Counted from the stretch's first letter, positions 18,718-28,542 are shown. The stretch: DNA of 64,000 nt from Anaerobiospirillum thomasii (GCF_900445255.1 NZ_UAPU01000005.1:321001-385000); one strand, 5' to 3'. The notes: generated from the letters alone by a model not told the origin. Numbers and translations are program-made.

Positions 18718-20550
18718 CTAGCTAAGTTGATTTTTTATATAAGCAAAGCGCTCATCGTATACAGCATGGCCATTTAAAAATTCTTTAGGCCTAGATTGGT
18801 TCTCAGAACCCTGCGTAGATGAGGTTTGTGATGTGATTTCTTTTTGAGGCAATGGCCAGAGCATGAGATCGCAATGTCCTAAGATGACAGCTTCACCAAG
18901 GGCCATATAGGTCTTGTCATTGTAGACGTCATCATAATTGTATATGGCAGGCTTTTCATATCTCTCCCATATCTTTATAAGCTCAGAACATATGATACTG
19001 TCAAAGCCTTTGTACATATGCTCTTTGACGCAGCGATCAAAGATGCTGTAGTGAGCTTTATTGGCTTTAACAATGGTCAGGAATTTGTGTATATATCTTA
19101 TTTTGTCAGCATATCCATATTTGCAGTGCGTGAGCTGGAAATCACACCAGCTTTTAACATGCTCCCCAATAGCTTCTGCCCACTCCAACAGTAAATCTTC
19201 TTGATTTTTTATGCTAAAGATGTCATATATAAGGTGTTGTTTTTCAATAACACCATGGATGGCTGACAGGCCTTTTACGCCATCCATTCTTTTATAACTT
19301 ACAATAACAGTATCAAGGCTTAAAAAACTAACTGTCTGATTAGTGGTATGCACTGTGACTTTCTGTCCAATCCATTTAGATGGTATTGCGTATGTATGAT
19401 CTTCAAAAGTAAAGCGGGCAGTCTCAGACACTGTTATAATGAAGCTTTCAAAGAACCTGTAATCCCATGAGGCAGGCTGTTGCAATAAACCTTTTTCAAT
19501 ATCAAAAAGCTCCTTTCTTGAGCTCTTCATGCCCCTTACCTTGCATTCATTCATCCTGGCAATATGAGGCGCGATAAAAGAGTTTATCTCATCTAATGAA
19601 CTGAAAGGATTGCCGTCTTTTACGTGGTTGTTGGCAATAGACAGAGCATAACGGGTAACATACTTTACGGCAGCCTCGACAGCGCCCTTGTCTTTAGGCC
19701 GTCCGCTGCGACAGGTAAAGACCCCTATATTAAAAAACTCTTTAAAATTAATCATCTCATCTGTAAGCTGACCCTGATAACGAGCAGCCTTCTTAACAGC
19801 TGCTTTGAAATTATCAATGCGTATGACATGGGGACAGCCACCAAAATATCTAAAGCTGTCAGCTATGGCATCACACACCACAGGTTGAGACTGATTGGCA
19901 ATAGCTTTGACAAAGATATAGCGCGATCCGGTAAGTACAGCCACGATAAATGTGGCATAGTGGGTGGCGCCGTTAACCACATAGGGCAATCTAACTCCTG
20001 TAAAGTCATACTCAGCCTCACCAGCCATTTCATGCTCTTTCATATAGACAGGCTTCTTAATCTGTTTTTCATGCTCCCGCCATATATGGCATACACGAGA
20101 TAAAGACAAGAAGCTACTCTCTCCACTCTCAACGAGCTCTTTATTTTTTGGATCATTGAAGTAATAAAGTTCAATCACTGACTTCCTGGTTAAAGCCAGT
20201 TTCTTTTGTGACGGTGTCTTTGCCTCAAGATGCGACTTGATATATTTGTCTTGTAGGTAATCTATATCAGGCATAATTTTATTGTTGCTTTGTACAGGCC
20301 TTGTCTTTTTATAGTAGAGTTTATGAAGCTCTTTACTGGTCATACCTCCAATAGACTCTCGGGTTAACTTGAGCTCAGCAACTTTACGACGCAGACGCTG
20401 TGCCGTGCCATGAGAAAACCCCTCATGCTCCAGCTGTGCTGCCGTCATAGTCAGGGCTTTAATTAAAGCCCGCTTTAAGGTATCTGGATCCATTTGTCCT
20501 CCACTACCAATTTTCTTTTTATGTTTTGCAATGTAATTTATCCTTGGCAT
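18718..20550 (-). CDS. istA: IS21 transposase IstA (copy 1)
   Basis: A 610-residue transposase with an N-terminal helix-turn-helix region and an integrase (rve) core: AEYDFTGVRLPYV, then RIDNFKAAVKKAAR, and a SGRPKDKGAVEAAVKYVTRY block carrying the catalytic Glu. The start at 20550 follows a strong AAAGGAGG. It differs from copy 2 at four residues in the N-terminal third (for example TRESIGG against TLESIGG). It appears intact and is followed at once by istB. Confidence 0.95.
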   Translation of the reverse strand: MPRINYIAKHKKKIGSGGQMDPDTLKRALIKALTMTAAQLEHEGFSHGTAQRLRRKVAELKLTRESIGGMTSKELHKLYYKKTRPVQSNNKIMPDIDYLQDKYIKSHLEAKTPSQKKLALTRKSVIELYYFNDPKNKELVESGESSFLSLSRVCHIWREHEKQIKKPVYMKEHEMAGEAEYDFTGVRLPYVVNGATHYATFIVAVLTGSRYIFVKAIANQSQPVVCDAIADSFRYFGGCPHVIRIDNFKAAVKKAARYQGQLTDEMINFKEFFNIGVFTCRSGRPKDKGAVEAAVKYVTRYALSIANNHVKDGNPFSSLDEINSFIAPHIARMNECKVRGMKSSRKELFDIEKGLLQQPASWDYRFFESFIITVSETARFTFEDHTYAIPSKWIGQKVTVHTTNQTVSFLSLDTVIVSYKRMDGVKGLSAIHGVIEKQHLIYDIFSIKNQEDLLLEWAEAIGEHVKSWCDFQLTHCKYGYADKIRYIHKFLTIVKANKAHYSIFDRCVKEHMYKGFDSIICSELIKIWERYEKPAIYNYDDVYNDKTYMALGEAVILGHCDLMLWPLPQKEITSQTSSTQGSENQSRPKEFLNGHAVYDERFAYIKNQLS

Positions 20551-20920
20551 AAAGCCTCCTTTAAAAATTGGAGACTCTAAGATACCAAAGATGCCAATGT
20601 AAGAACGAAGGAGAGGAAATGTTAGTTTTTGTTACTATGATTTGAAACAAAACTTCAAATCGAGGGGAGCTAAAAATTGACCGCAGGTTTAGGTGCAAAT
20701 AGAGCACTGAAATACAAGTTCATGTTCCGACTCTTCGGATCTTCTTGCACAATATTCAACATAAATTGTAAATTTCTTGTCTATCTCATGCAAAATAGCA
20801 TGAGCATCCTGAGTAAAATTAGATGCAATAAAACACAATGTCTTATTAGTGCTCTTTAAATCTTCATTCTCCTGCTGTGTCTTTTCTAGCTTCTTTACAG
20901 TACGGTTGAGCCTGTTTTCT

Positions 20921-21046
20921 GTAGTGGTGAGTTTTTTCTCAGTAGTAGTGAGCTGCTTCTCAGTAGTAGTGAGTTGCTTCTCAGTAGTAGTGAGTTGCTT
21001 CTCAGTAGTAGTGAGCTTCTTCTCTGTAGTAGTGAGCTTCTTCTCA
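20921..21046 (-). repeat. Six 21-bp tandem repeats in tnpC
   Basis: A 21-base unit (GTAGTAGTGAG plus a variable CTTCTC part on the plus strand) is repeated six times and encodes K-K/Q-L-T-T-T-E heptads on the minus strand. Being a multiple of three, copy changes would lengthen or shorten a coiled coil without breaking the frame. Confidence 0.9.
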
Positions 21047-21177
21047 GCACTATTGAGCTTGCTTTGTACGATAGAAATATCTTTATTGGCTCTATCTAGT
21101 TGAGCTGTAGTATTCTGTAATAGTTTTATAAGCTCAGCCTGACTTAAATTTTCGTACCCACTGCTCATAAACAACAC

Positions 21178-21459
21178 CTACTTTTATCCTTTAAATTAGG
21201 TATATTTTACCATAGACAAAAGTACCAACAAAGCCCATGCACAAGCCGTTACAGACCTCTTAAAACCCCTCTAAAATGCCCTATGTCGAGCCTTGTTTTT
21301 TTGAGAGAGTTTTTTCATCTGAGGGGTGTTATTGATCTGTACAGATCTCTACAGATCTGTGAGAGGTGTTTTTTAGGGCTTATGACAGGCATGCTTTTTG
21401 GGCCCTTAAATGTGGCTTTAAGGACCTTTATTTTGTTGTAGATTTGTGATGTCTATCAA
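21178..21459. other. Non-coding gap between tnpB and tnpC of the IS66 element
   Basis: About 280 bp with no ORF. It holds repeated GATCTGTACAGATCT-type palindromic bits near 21335-21360, which could be a leader or protein-binding sites. Confidence 0.4.
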
Positions 21460-21810
21460 CTAATTTTTGTAGATATGAGTGCGCTTAACATCAATACAGG
21501 CTCTATTTAGATACTGCATTAAAAGCTCTGGAGTTAATTGTCTTGTGGCCTTACCTGTAGCTGAGCTTAAAAGTTGCTGATACCTGCCTTTATTCAGTCT
21601 TCTGGTGATAAGTATGGAGCCGTGTTCATCGTGGCCTATAACTTTGGCCACCTCACGTGAGCGTGATATAAAGACAATCCAGTGGCCACCTTTGTTCACA
21701 TCAATATTTAAATATTCGTGGGCAATAGCAGACAGAGAGCCATAACCTGAGCGCATATCAAAAGGAGCTATAACCAGTGTAATATTGCCTTTGGTGAAAT
21801 CAATATTCAT
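21460..21810 (-). CDS. tnpB: IS66 accessory protein TnpB
   Basis: A 116-residue IS66 Orf2 protein, needed with TnpA and TnpC for transposition. It has the family opening FTKGNITLVIAPFDMRSGYG and a later DEHGSILITRRLNKGRYQ block. The start follows GGAGGCAGCT. It is preceded by tnpA with a 14-bp gap and looks intact. Confidence 0.92.
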   Translation of the reverse strand: MNIDFTKGNITLVIAPFDMRSGYGSLSAIAHEYLNIDVNKGGHWIVFISRSREVAKVIGHDEHGSILITRRLNKGRYQQLLSSATGKATRQLTPELLMQYLNRACIDVKRTHIYKN

Positions 21811-21824
21811 AGCAGCTGCCTCCC

Positions 21825-22214
21825 TTATTTAGCTGTGGCACTGTTGTGCAGAGACAGTATGGTATCTGCTATTAGCTTTGGCGCATTGTCAGAGTTGACC
21901 TCAAAGGTTACCTGACCATAGCTTATGTTAACCACGGCAGCCTCGCCTTTTAAATTTTTATTTGCAATAGGTTTGGCTTTGACAGCAGCAAGATCAGCTT
22001 TGGTCAGCTCTACTACAGATATGGCTGGGGTAGAGTGTTGTAATGAAAAAATTTTTTGTCTTGATCTGCTTATGTAATTAACGAAAGTCTTAAGTTTGAT
22101 ACAGCCAAGCTTGTCAATATTCTGATGATAGTAAGTAGCGACAGTGACGCCCAGAGATAAAATCTCCTCATTCATTCTGTCATATTCATCCTGTGTAAAA
22201 AAACCTTTTCTCAT
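21825..22214 (-). CDS. tnpA: IS66 accessory protein TnpA
   Basis: A 129-residue protein placed first in the IS66 operon. It starts at 22214 after AAGGAG, about 80 bp inside the element end. It has the position and size of TnpA (helix-turn-helix-like N-terminus, basic centre SRSRQKIFSLQ), although the sequence is diverged. The same DNA read on the plus strand gives a spurious extension of the autotransporter frame. Confidence 0.75.
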   Translation of the reverse strand: MRKGFFTQDEYDRMNEEILSLGVTVATYYHQNIDKLGCIKLKTFVNYISRSRQKIFSLQHSTPAISVVELTKADLAAVKAKPIANKNLKGEAAVVNISYGQVTFEVNSDNAPKLIADTILSLHNSATAK

Positions 22215-25200
22215 TGGACCACTCCTTGCTCTGTTGGGTGTGGGTCCATTATTACAATTTAAAAGTTGTAGGTCTAAATGGTCATGGGTATCTTACCATA
22301 TACAGATTGGGCATCCCAACCAGGCAACAGGAAAGGAATACTTAATTAATCTTGAAAAAGATAATAAGTTTAATTTGACAGCTCAAGGAGCTGTTAATTT
22401 TACCTATTTAGATATGCAAAACACAACTACAGATATTAATCATGGTTTTTATAGGAAGGAAAATGTAATATATGGAGATGGACTACAAATTAAGGTTAAT
22501 AATCAAAAAAACAAAGATGTTAATTTAACTGGATTTAGGTTTGCAGATAACAATGGAATGAGTAATGGAAAACGAAGTGTTGAATTTAAAGGGAATAATG
22601 GCTTAGTGTTTAGAACTGAAGTTTCTGATCCAACAGTAAACTCTACTAATTATTCAATTCACGCAACGAATTCAGAAATAATATTAAAATCCAGTGCTCA
22701 CTTTTATAGCTCTGAAATTAAAGGAACTAATAACTCACAACTTAAAGATAAATATGGTATTTATCTGGAAAATAGTAGAATTTGGTTTACACCTGAATCT
22801 AATAAAAATTCTTTACATATATCAAATCTTGTAAACAATAATTCAGAAATAATCGTAAATAATTTTTTAATACCAGCAGGAAATATAAATAAACAACAAA
22901 ATACAATTGATTTTAAGTACTCAAAAGAAGCCAATAGTAATGCACAAGGTTTACCAAATTCAAAATATTATTTTGGCACCATTCATAATACAGATCCAAA
23001 TAAAAAACTCAAATTCAATTATATGGAATACTCCGAGCTGGGAGCTATGCAACATGGATCTTGGGATGAAGGTTTTAAATCTGAACTACCTCTAGACTGT
23101 GAAGAGATGAGAGTTATTTATAATTTTTTAACACAAAATCCATCTCCAAGTCCTGATGATCCAGATAATAAACATCGATTTCATGTTGGTAACTATAGAG
23201 CTATTACTAACTTAAAACTTGAAAATGGAAAACAACTTTTTGATTATATAGATATCGTAAACTCTGTTGCTGATGGCGCCAATTCTGTAAAAAATTACAG
23301 CTATTTTTTAACCAGTGATAAACTTTATGTATTACACAAAAAATTTACACAATCATCAACGATAGAAAAAGAAGGAGAACCAAATCAGCAGACCGACGTA
23401 ACTGTTGGGCATCTTGATGTGTCGACTGATATTGAGGTTAGTGAAGATGGTAAGGACGGTGCAAATGGCACAAATGGCAATTCAATTCATCATAGTTCTC
23501 TTGTCTCAACAAAAAACACCAGTGCTTCACTAGACAGTATTAAGACTACAAGTTTTATTGGTGGAAATGGAACAGCAGGCACAGACGGTACAGATGCTCA
23601 TTTATTTGGACATGGTGGTGATGGTGGTAGAGGCGGTTCTGGTGGATCTATAGACATTGCACTGGTTGCCTCTAGCAAGATAGCCACAATTTCTGGAACA
23701 ACAAGTATTACAGCCCAAGGTGGAGACGGTGCAAAAGGTGCTAATGGTGGGAAAAAGAAAACTCATGATAAACATTTAGATAAGTACAATAAAACTCGTC
23801 TTGATGGCTATAAGGGCGTAGGTGGCTCAGGTGGCTCTGTAGATCTTGTAGGTTATAGAGCCGTCGGAGAGGGGCCAGGCGGTGCAGGTATTGGTGTCAG
23901 GGATGCTATTATCACTCTTGATAATGTAGATATGACATTAATTGGTAAAGCCGGTAAGGGAGCTGAGAGTGGCAAGTTTGGCCGTGACACTGTAGCAGGA
24001 ACAAATGACAAGCTGCCTAGCAAGGGAGCTGACGGTAAGGTCAGAGTAAGCGGCGTTGATGTTCTTTCAGGTGCCACATTGCATGTTAAAGACTCAGCCA
24101 AAATCCACACTGAGGCTCATGTTCATAACAAGAAGGATGGCAAGGCCTATTCATTGTATATGAAGGGAGATGGCTCTCCATTTAATGAAAAGCACAATGC
24201 CTCAGTACTTGAGGTAGGAGGCAACCTTGATTTATCCTCATCTATCAACGTCAATGGCAAGGTGGAAAAGGGTAACGGCATCCATCTTGAGAATACTGTA
24301 ATTGCCTTTAAGGATGATAACGGTGGCAAGGGTCAGTTTGGCAGCAACAAGACCAAGTACTACACCATTACCACTGATCGCGTAGAGTTAAGTGGTGACA
24401 ATGCCATTGTATTCTACACAGACATTCAAAGCGGCAAGGGTGACAAGGTAGTTGTAACTGACGGTTTTGATATTCTCAAAAAGGGTAAATTAAAGATACG
24501 TATTCACTCTGATGCCTCAATTAAAGATCCAACTGAGTTTACCGGCACATTAAATGTAAGCGGCAAACATACTTTAATTGACCTGCCTGATAATATAGGC
24601 AAGCTGCCAGATGATGTGTTAGGTCGTATTGATTCAGCCTGGAAGGAGGATAATGGAGCAGTTAAGCTTTCTATCAAGGCAGACATCAGTCAGGACAACA
24701 ATTTTGATATTGTGGTCAACAATATTGCCTCAAGCAACACCAATCAGGCCTCAAATCCTGTAGAGACAGCCATGATAAATACCTTCTTGATAAACCGTAT
24801 GGCATTTTTAACCAACTCTGAGTTATCAGAGAGATTTAGAATGCTTAAAAAGGATAACAGCAGGAACTATGGTCTGTGGGTACAGAACTTCTATAAGGAT
24901 GTAGACTTTGATGTCAATGACAAGATTGGTTTGACAGCCCATGCCAAGCTCAATTCATCCTATATAGGCTTTGATACCCTCAAGAGCTTTGGCGAGTATG
25001 ATGCCATGTATGGCGCCTATGCAGGTTACAGCAAGATGAAGTCAACTCTTAACCTGTTTGAGGCCTCATCAGATATTAAAAATACCAATGTTGGTATCTA
25101 TGGAGCCCTGGCCTTTAATACCGGCACTTATTTTGAAGGCTCAGTGCACTATAATCACTTTGACTCAACTGCAAAATCACGTATTGAAGGCGGTTATCAG

Positions 25201-25723
25201 GGTGAGGATTCTGGCACCTTAAAGATAAACTCCATTGGTACCACACTGGCTGCAGGTCATAGATTTAATCTGGCCTATGACACCGTGATAGATGCTGCCT
25301 TAAAGTTTGACTATAAACTCTTTATGGGAGAGAACTTCACTACCAAGAAGGGCCTTGAGATTATAGGCGATACCTACAGCACCTATGGTCTTGCCACCAG
25401 TGTGCTTGTCGGTAAGTACTTAAATGACAGACACTCTTTAGTCTATGTCAAGGGCGAGGCAGGTTATCACTACTCAGATATCTCATCAAAGACCTCTGTA
25501 AAGGACAGAGCAAAACTCTTTAGCTTTGACAATCCTGACTATGACTTTACCTACGGCTCTATGGCCTTAGGTGTCAACCACAGATTCTTTAACTGTGTAG
25601 ATGCCACCCTTGAGGCTCACAATTACTTCCTTGAGGGCTCAAAGAGTGACAACTTTGGTATCAAGGCTGAGCTGCGTTATGTCTTCTAAGCTTATAACAT
25701 CTGCATAAGCACAATACTGCAAA

Positions 25724-25754
25724 GGAGGCAGGTACAGATATCTGCCTCTTTTTT
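25724..25754 (+). terminator. Terminator of the autotransporter gene
   Basis: GAGGCAG (25725-25731) pairs with CTGCCTC (25742-25748), followed by a run of T. Confidence 0.88.
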
Positions 25755-26009
25755 ATCATCCATCATATCCTCATAGTGCTGTTGTAAAAACACTGCCTTT
25801 ATGACAATGTACATACAGATCTGTCTATCTTAGAGCCATATGTATCCTGCTCTTAGATCCTGCCCATCATTTTTATAATCCTGACTTGTGCGCTTAAAGC
25901 AAAGAGGGGTGTAATCTAATCTTAGGTATTTAAAAAAGCATCATTTGTCTGATCTTATCATGCAAAATAGGCTATTATATTTAAAGTGTAAAATAATTGA
26001 GGTTTTAAT

Positions 26010-27170
26010 ATGCAAGCTTATAATTTCTGTACTCCAACTGCTGTTTATTTTGGCAAGGGCAAGATCAATGTGCTGCCTGAGGTTATTAAAAAACATGGCA
26101 CCAGGGTGTTACTGGTCTATGGCGGCGGCAGTATTAAAAAGCAGGGTATTTATCAGAAAATTCATGAGCTTTTAGCTGACTGCCAGATCTATGAGCTGCA
26201 GGGCGTGGAGCCAAATCCTCGTATTACATCAGTACGTGATGGCGCTCAGATGTGTAAGGATCATAACATCGAGGTCATTCTGGCAGCAGGTGGCGGCTCA
26301 GTGCTTGACTGCGCCAAGGCTATTGCAGCAGGCGCCAAATACGATGGCGATCCTTGGGATCTGGTACTTGATAATTCACTGGTTAAAGATGCTCTGCCGC
26401 TGTGTACCATTTTAACCTTGTCAGCAACAGGATCAGAGTTTGACTGGGGTGCTGTAATCTCCAATCTTGAGACTAATGAAAAGCTTGCTCTTATCAGCGA
26501 TCATTTATTCCCAGCAGCCTCAATTCTCGATCCTAGCTATACATACTCTGTCTCTGCCTATCAGACAGCTGCAGGTGGCTGTGATATTATGTCACATATT
26601 TTTGAGCAGTACTTTGTTCTAGGCTCAAGCATAGTCAATGACGGCCTGTGTGAGTCAATTGTACGCTCCGTTATGCTCAATACCAAAAAGGCTCTTGAAA
26701 AGCCTGATGATGAACAGGCCAGATCAGAGCTGATGTGGGCCAGCTCTCTTGCCTGCAATGGCATATGCTCACTTGGTAATACCCCAAGTCCATGGGTATG
26801 TCATGCCATAGAGCATGAGCTCTCAGGCTATTATGATATTACCCACGGCATAGGACTTGCCATATTAACTCCACGCTTTATGCGCTATAGCTTAAATGAC
26901 AGTACAGTAAAGAGATTTGCCAACTTTGCTGTGCGCGTTATGGATGTTACACCAAATGATGATCTCTACAGCGTTGCCAATGAAGGTATAGACAGACTCT
27001 TTGCCTTCTATGAGGAGATTGGCGTGCCAATGCATTTAAAGGATGTGGGTATTGATGATAAGCATTTTGAGGCCATGGCTGAACATGCCATAAAATTTGC
27101 ACCTCTTGATATGGCTATAAGACCACTTGATAAAGATGATGTTGTGGCAATTTTAAAAGACTGCCTGTAA
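26010..27170 (+). CDS. Iron-containing alcohol dehydrogenase, YqhD/butanol dehydrogenase type
   Basis: A 386-residue cytoplasmic group III alcohol dehydrogenase that reduces aldehydes with NADPH. It aligns by eye with Escherichia coli YqhD from end to end (PTAVYFGKGKI, VYGGGSIKKQG, AAGGGSVLDCAK, LSATGSEFDWGAVISN). Metal ligands are Asp192 and His196 (GGCDIMSH), His265 (CHAIEHELSG) and His279 (ITHGIG), all present. The Gly-Gly-Gly-Ser in VYGGGS agrees with NADP preference. Likely roles are aldehyde detoxification or redox balance in fermentation. It is transcribed toward yigZ with a 58-bp gap and a hairpin between them. Confidence 0.92.
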   Translation: MQAYNFCTPTAVYFGKGKINVLPEVIKKHGTRVLLVYGGGSIKKQGIYQKIHELLADCQIYELQGVEPNPRITSVRDGAQMCKDHNIEVILAAGGGSVLDCAKAIAAGAKYDGDPWDLVLDNSLVKDALPLCTILTLSATGSEFDWGAVISNLETNEKLALISDHLFPAASILDPSYTYSVSAYQTAAGGCDIMSHIFEQYFVLGSSIVNDGLCESIVRSVMLNTKKALEKPDDEQARSELMWASSLACNGICSLGNTPSPWVCHAIEHELSGYYDITHGIGLAILTPRFMRYSLNDSTVKRFANFAVRVMDVTPNDDLYSVANEGIDRLFAFYEEIGVPMHLKDVGIDDKHFEAMAEHAIKFAPLDMAIRPLDKDDVVAILKDCL

Positions 27171-27198
27171 TTTTACTTCTTTAATTTTTTTTAAGAGC

Positions 27199-27218
27199 AG
27201 GGCACTGTATGGTGCCCT
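27199..27218 (+). terminator. Hairpin between the alcohol dehydrogenase gene and yigZ
   Basis: AGGGCAC pairs with GTGCCCT around a short loop, followed by only three T. It could be a weak terminator ten bases before the yigZ start. Confidence 0.5.
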
Positions 27219-27228
27219 TTAAATTATT

Positions 27229-27858
27229 ATGAGCAAAGATATTTATCAGGTGCCATGCCTTGAGGCTGATACGTGCCACCGCAACGAAATTATAATTAAA
27301 AAAAGCCGTTTTATTACCTCAATTGGCCATACTAAAAGCACAGATGAGGCCAAAGCCTTTATTGAAAAAATAAGCTGCGAATTTTCTGATGCCAGACATA
27401 ACTGTTTTGCCTTTAATGCAACAGCGCCAGGCTCTACAGCCTACTGCGGCTGCTCTGATGACGGTGAGCCTAAGGGCACAGCAGGACAGCCTATGCTTAC
27501 AGTGGTGCTGCACTGTGGGGTAGGTGAGCTTACTGCAGTTGTTACAAGATATTTTGGTGGCATACTGCTTGGCACAGGAGGTCTGGTCAAGGCCTATCAG
27601 GACAGTGTCAAAGAGGCATTGGCCACGCTGCCTACACAAGAGCGCATGATACCAGATGAGCTTACTCTTATCTTTGATATGCGCTATATAGATAAATTCC
27701 TGCACATGAGTAAAAACTACAGGCTTAGCATTCTAAATACAGTGTATACAGACAAGGTTTTATTTGATGTGATACTGCCAAAAAGTCAGAGTGAAGATCT
27801 TATTAAAAATATAAAGGAATTAACACGCGGCGACTTCGTGGTTAGTAAAAAGTCATAG
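27229..27858 (+). CDS. yigZ: YigZ/IMPACT family protein
   Basis: A 209-residue conserved protein of the YigZ (UPF0029/IMPACT) family, thought to act on translation or a metabolite; the activity is not settled. It shows the family blocks KKSRFITSIGHT, CGCSDDGEPKGTAGQPML (about 81-98) and VTRYFGGILLGTGGLVKAYQ, followed by a smaller C-terminal EF-G-like domain. The usual length is about 205. No strong ribosome site precedes the ATG, and a hairpin sits just upstream. Confidence 0.93.
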   Translation: MSKDIYQVPCLEADTCHRNEIIIKKSRFITSIGHTKSTDEAKAFIEKISCEFSDARHNCFAFNATAPGSTAYCGCSDDGEPKGTAGQPMLTVVLHCGVGELTAVVTRYFGGILLGTGGLVKAYQDSVKEALATLPTQERMIPDELTLIFDMRYIDKFLHMSKNYRLSILNTVYTDKVLFDVILPKSQSEDLIKNIKELTRGDFVVSKKS

Positions 27859-27895
27859 ATAACAAAAAATTGACTGTTATAAAAGCACAAAGTAT

Positions 27896-27974
27896 GTCCT
27901 GAGAGTTTATACTGCTTTACAGTTGTAAATAAAAGTGCGTTTTAAGCTTTTCTTTTTTTAGTGACTCTCAGGAC
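27896..27974. repeat. 11-bp perfect inverted repeat enclosing 57 bp
   Basis: GTCCTGAGAGT (27896-27906) and ACTCTCAGGAC (27964-27974). The interior is A+T-rich with no ORF. It might be a small RNA hairpin or a tiny mobile repeat (MITE-like) remnant; neither is shown. Confidence 0.45.
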
Positions 27975-28020
27975 TTTTCACAGCAAAAAAAATTTGAGTT
28001 AAAAAAGTGACGGACAGCAA

Positions 28021-28047
28021 AAAAGACCTGCAACTAACAGGTCTTTT
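28021..28047. terminator. Bidirectional terminator
   Basis: AAAAGACCTG pairs perfectly with CAGGTCTTTT (28038-28047). It lies between yigZ and the convergent small HTH gene and can serve both. Confidence 0.85.
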
Positions 28048-28067
28048 ATGTCATAAAAAATTTAAAG

Positions 28068-28289
28068 CTAATTGCCACTAAGACCCTTTAGAATAGTAAA
28101 AAGCGGATCATTACTGTGATAACGACGTCGCAGCTGATCCATAATTTTATATTCCAACAGTTCAGACACTGGCTTTTTGTTGGTTTCTACAAGTCTTATA
28201 TAGTTTCCAGAAACATTAAGCTCATGCGCAAGCTCATCACCAGTAAACCCCAGAGCGAGACGTATACGCTTAAAGGTCTGTCCTTCCAT
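28068..28289 (-). CDS. Small helix-turn-helix (Cro/C1-type) regulator
   Basis: A 73-residue DNA-binding protein. The region FKRIRLALGFTGDELAHELN then VSGNYIRLVETNKKPVS is a typical XRE helix-turn-helix. The start at 28289 (MEGQTF) follows GGAG by eight bases; a TTG two codons earlier is less likely. It has no effector domain, so it may be an autoregulator or a phage/transposon-type repressor. There is no toxin partner next to it. The target is unknown. Confidence 0.8.
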   Translation of the reverse strand: MEGQTFKRIRLALGFTGDELAHELNVSGNYIRLVETNKKPVSELLEYKIMDQLRRRYHSNDPLFTILKGLSGN

Positions 28290-28542
28290 TGTCAAAACTC
28301 CAAATTATCAGCTTGAATTTTATCTTTGTTTTTTATTATGCCGTAATGACATATAGTGTATAGTTTTATTTAAATAAGTCTATAGTTTGTTTCACGTTTT
28401 TTGATTTTTTTCCCTACATAGCTAAAATACTGAAATTAAGAGAAATTTGTCTGTCAACATGGCGTTTCATTATTCAAATATGAGTTTTTTTTAATCAAAA
28501 AAGGGTGAGTTTATGATCTTTATCACCTTTATTTTTAATGAT
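28290..28542. other. Regulatory gap upstream of the small HTH gene
   Basis: About 250 bp of A+T-rich DNA, without an ORF. It should contain the promoter of the minus-strand HTH gene. Confidence 0.4.

Larger units (their letters stand above)
16751..20761 (-). mobile_element. IS21-family element with a KfrA-like gene, copy 1 (4,011 bp)
   Basis: Both ends begin TGTTGAATATTG, with an imperfect match to about 27 bp, and the 4-bp target duplication TAAA flanks it. It carries istA, istB and a third gene for a KfrA-like protein, in that order on the minus strand. It is the mirror image of 56183-60193, to the base in length. AGATCTTCT repeats near the left end are probable IstA binding sites. Two-gene IS21 elements are usually 2-2.5 kb, so this is nearly double. 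Confidence 0.94.
14757..21168 (-). pseudogene. tnpC: IS66 transposase TnpC, split by the IS21-family element
   Basis: The N-terminal part is 20762-21168 and the C-terminal part 14757-16750. Joining them across one TAAA duplication reads FTIYPQDAFSRDVITTIQN in frame, so the gene was intact before insertion. The N-terminus is a coiled coil with six KLTTTEK-type heptads. The later part has the IS66 zinc finger (CSKC then CKKCGTCE), the DDE core with LLADETVFD and LISDAYPVY, and a third acidic block NHVENMIRRMTMIRSS. The start at 21168 follows GTAGG. The reconstructed protein would be about 800 residues, against about 520 normally. It is now inactive, so this element cannot move alone. Confidence 0.92.
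14642..22296 (-). mobile_element. IS66-family element interrupted by an IS21-family element
   Basis: The ends carry a perfect 17-bp inverted repeat GTAAGATACCCATGACC, starting GTAA as in IS66 elements. The 8-bp target duplication CATATACA occupies 14634-14641 and 22297-22304. It encodes tnpA, tnpB and tnpC on the minus strand. Without the nested element (4,011 bp plus a 4-bp duplication) it is about 3,640 bp, larger than the usual 2.5 kb because tnpC is long. It has inserted in the autotransporter gene. Confidence 0.95.
14306..25689 (+). pseudogene. Autotransporter (type Va) gene, disrupted by an IS66 element and off-frame at a poly-G tract
   Basis: An outer-membrane autotransporter: a passenger with an extended signal peptide, and a C-terminal 12-strand beta-barrel. 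The 5' part is 14306-14641 and the 3' part 22305-25689. Removing the IS66 element and one 8-bp duplication gives GTHIQIGHPNQATGK in frame. Nine G at 14413-14421 put the upstream codons out of frame; eight would read MGGVISSILLVGVLFNPL followed by SLQASES, an ideal signal core and cleavage site. The passenger has a Gly-rich stretch (GGDGGRGGSGGS, near 23610-23650). The barrel starts near NYGLWVQNFYKD and ends ELRYVF, the usual terminal Phe. The first 1.1 kb of the 3' part is more A+T-rich and Asn/Lys-rich than the remainder. The barrel-encoding part is intact, but without its signal peptide it should not be exported. Confidence 0.9.

Noticed and set aside
19624-20103. A 159-codon frame antisense to istA (also in copy 2)
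   Set aside because: It is preserved only because istA is preserved, and has no ribosome site.
22144-22304. An apparent long start of the autotransporter frame inside the IS66 element
   Set aside because: This stretch lies antisense to tnpA, is part of the IS66 end, and disappears when the element is removed. The true 5' end is at 14306-14641.
28068-28289. A toxin-antitoxin pair with the small HTH protein
   Set aside because: No partner gene lies within operon distance on the same strand.
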